From assembly GCA_003526845.1 (NCBI GenBank), contig DPVM01000005.1:304657-353538 (forward strand): a stretch of 48,882 bases of DNA, given 5' to 3'. Below, piece after piece: positions 47,641-48,882 of the stretch. A program made the translations under genes and the position numbers. The notes beneath the pieces were generated by a model that ran no database searches, was not told where the DNA came from, and saw only the letters and a list, made by a program, of their open reading frames with translations. Position 1 is the stretch's first letter. Every line of letters begins with the position of its first letter. This DNA comes from Oscillospiraceae bacterium (GTDB lineage Bacteria; Bacillota; Clostridia; Oscillospirales; Acutalibacteraceae).

Positions 47641-48290
47641 TGAAAGAATTTGATTACTCGCAGGTAAAGCACTATAAATTGTATAATTTCATCAAGACGA
47701 TTTTCAGACCGCTTGTAAAGTTTGTGTTTAAAATGCAATTTAAGGGGCTTGAAAATATTCCGTCCGAAGGCACACGATACATAGTTGCCATCAATCATAC
47801 ATGTGCGCTTGACCCTGTTTTTGCGGCTTGCCCCAAGCAGCTGCCGCCTCTTCACTTTATGGCAAAAGTCGAGCTTTTCAAAAATCCGATTGTCGGTTGG
47901 TTTATGACCCATATGTACGGTTTCCCGGTCAAAAGGGGAAAGGGTGACAATTCCGCTATCGAATACGGCGAAAAAATCATTAATGAAGGTCATGTAATGG
48001 CTATCTGCCCCGAGGGCAAAAGAATTAAGGATAAAAACGGTGTTCCCCAAAGGGCTAAGTCAGGTGTTGCCGTTATCGCTAAAGCAACAAACGCATCTGT
48101 ATTGCCGGTTGCCATTTGCTGTGACGGTCCGATTAAAGCAGGCAAGCATGTCACAATTTCCTACGGCAAGCTTATTACCCCCGAGGATATGCGATTTGAT
48201 AAAGAGAATTTCGGTCCGCACGATATAAGAAATGCGGCTAATCTCGTTATGGATAATATTACAGCGCTTTGGGAGGCTGAAATTAATTGA
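47640..48290 (+). CDS. plsC: 1-acyl-sn-glycerol-3-phosphate acyltransferase
   Basis: A 216-residue acyltransferase for phosphatidic acid synthesis. I-N-H-T-C-A-L-D gives the NHx4D catalytic motif (H53, D58), P-V-K-R-G-K-G-D the second block, and I-C-P-E-G-K-R-I the EGxR-type block that binds glycerol phosphate (Lys replaces Thr). The N-terminus (F-I-K-T-I-F-R-P-L-V-K-F-V-F) may be a shallow membrane anchor. The ATG overlaps the cmk stop and the end overlaps the ispH start (TTGA), so the three genes are one unit. Confidence 0.92.
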   Translation: MKEFDYSQVKHYKLYNFIKTIFRPLVKFVFKMQFKGLENIPSEGTRYIVAINHTCALDPVFAACPKQLPPLHFMAKVELFKNPIVGWFMTHMYGFPVKRGKGDNSAIEYGEKIINEGHVMAICPEGKRIKDKNGVPQRAKSGVAVIAKATNASVLPVAICCDGPIKAGKHVTISYGKLITPEDMRFDKENFGPHDIRNAANLVMDNITALWEAEIN

Positions 48291-48882
48291 GCAAAAAAAT
48301 AATTCTCGCCGAAACGGCAGGTTTTTGTTTCGGCGTTGACAGAGCGGTTAATCTTGTTTACAGCCTTGTCAATGACGGCAAAAAGGTTTGCACTCTCGGT
48401 CCGATTATTCACAATGCCCAGCTTGTCGGCGATTTGGAACAGCGCGGTGTTAAAATTATCGACAGCATTGACGAGTGTCCCGACGGCTATATGGTTGTTG
48501 TCAGAACTCACGGAGTTGAAAAAAGCGTTATCGACGATATTGAAAATAAAAATATTGATTATGTTGACGCAACATGTCCGTTTGTTAAAAAAATTCACCG
48601 CATTGTTAAAAAATTCGATTCATCTGTGCCCGTTCTAGTCGCCGGTGATGTCAATCATCCCGAGGTTATAGGCATCCGTTCGTATTGCAACGGAAAATCG
48701 TTCGTGTTTAAAAACGATGAAGAATTGCAAAAAATATTACAGAATGACTATATTGACAAAAATGAAAAAATAATTTGCGTATCTCAAACAACTTTTTCGC
48801 TGGAAGAATGGAAAAAATGTGAGAAAATCATAAAAAAGGTATGTACAAATTGTGAAATTTTTGATACAATATGTAATGCGAC
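48287..48882 (+). CDS. ispH: 4-hydroxy-3-methylbut-2-enyl diphosphate reductase, N-terminal part (cut by window end)
   Basis: Start is TTG with GGGAGG about eleven bases upstream. About 198 codons are visible and the frame is still open. A-G-F-C-F-G-V-D-R-A-V (C14), I-H-N-A-Q-L-V, R-T-H-G-V, D-A-T-C-P-F-V (C97) and D-T-I-C-N-A (C196) are the motifs and three Fe-S cysteines of IspH, which makes IPP and DMAPP in the last step of the MEP pathway. In many Clostridia ispH is fused to ribosomal protein S1; whether that is so here lies outside the window. Confidence 0.95.
   Translation, partial: MSKKIILAETAGFCFGVDRAVNLVYSLVNDGKKVCTLGPIIHNAQLVGDLEQRGVKIIDSIDECPDGYMVVVRTHGVEKSVIDDIENKNIDYVDATCPFVKKIHRIVKKFDSSVPVLVAGDVNHPEVIGIRSYCNGKSFVFKNDEELQKILQNDYIDKNEKIICVSQTTFSLEEWKKCEKIIKKVCTNCEIFDTICNA

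Overview
The window comes from a moderately AT-rich, endospore-forming member of the Clostridia, most like gut Oscillospiraceae/Ruminococcaceae. The reasons are two sporulation loci (dpaAB, also called spoVFA-spoVFB, and spoIIGA-sigE), strong AGGAGG-type ribosome binding sites, frequent TTG and GTG starts, the order cmk-plsC-ispH, and families common in Firmicutes (DUF1846, DUF378, DUF6465, ABC-F). No mobile element, CRISPR array or rRNA was seen. There is one tRNA.

Bases 1-14450 hold a one-directional surface-polysaccharide operon. It has three GT4 glycosyltransferases (the first truncated by the window edge), an EpsG-like membrane polymerase, six GT2 transferases with near-constant N-termini and divergent C-termini, a GT14-like transferase, a 32-residue unknown ORF, a pyruvyltransferase, and an MBOAT plus SGNH-like pair for O-acetylation. 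At 14562 a PurF-like protein follows with its own promoter; its glutaminase site is gone but its PRPP loop and four Fe-S cysteines remain. A second, shorter glycan operon (16106-19761) encodes another pyruvyltransferase, a fused cytidylyltransferase/kinase and a seventh GT2.

Bases 19835-22122 hold a DUF4352-like membrane protein, a membrane-anchored Ser/Thr kinase and a divergent HTH-like protein, possibly a signalling group. DUF1846 and a GH13 glucosidase follow (22285-25685). A GNAT and murC lie on the minus strand and dpaAB diverges from them. Next come potABCD and a HAD phosphatase (29161-33825), tRNA-Leu(GAG) behind a perfect consensus promoter, a Q/N/Y-rich membrane protein, a histone-H1-like Lys/Ala protein, and an EamA transporter.

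Bases 36414-40821 form an operon of an S26-like peptidase, an ABC exporter, a GH2 hydrolase and a cyclophilin. Then spoIIGA-sigE, a DUF378 protein and manA (both minus), an ABC-F ATPase, a BaiN/HI0933-type flavoprotein, cmk, plsC and the start of ispH.

The most unusual regulatory signals are these. The terminator hairpin before spoIIGA carries the spoIIGA Shine-Dalgarno in its 3' arm and the spoIIG -10 box in its loop, and the start codon appears to be AUU. A second terminator/Shine-Dalgarno overlap lies between manA and the DUF378 gene. A perfect TTGACA-17-TATAAT promoter places the predicted transcription start on the ATG of the flavoprotein gene, which suggests leaderless translation. All functional calls are from reading the sequence; no search was run.
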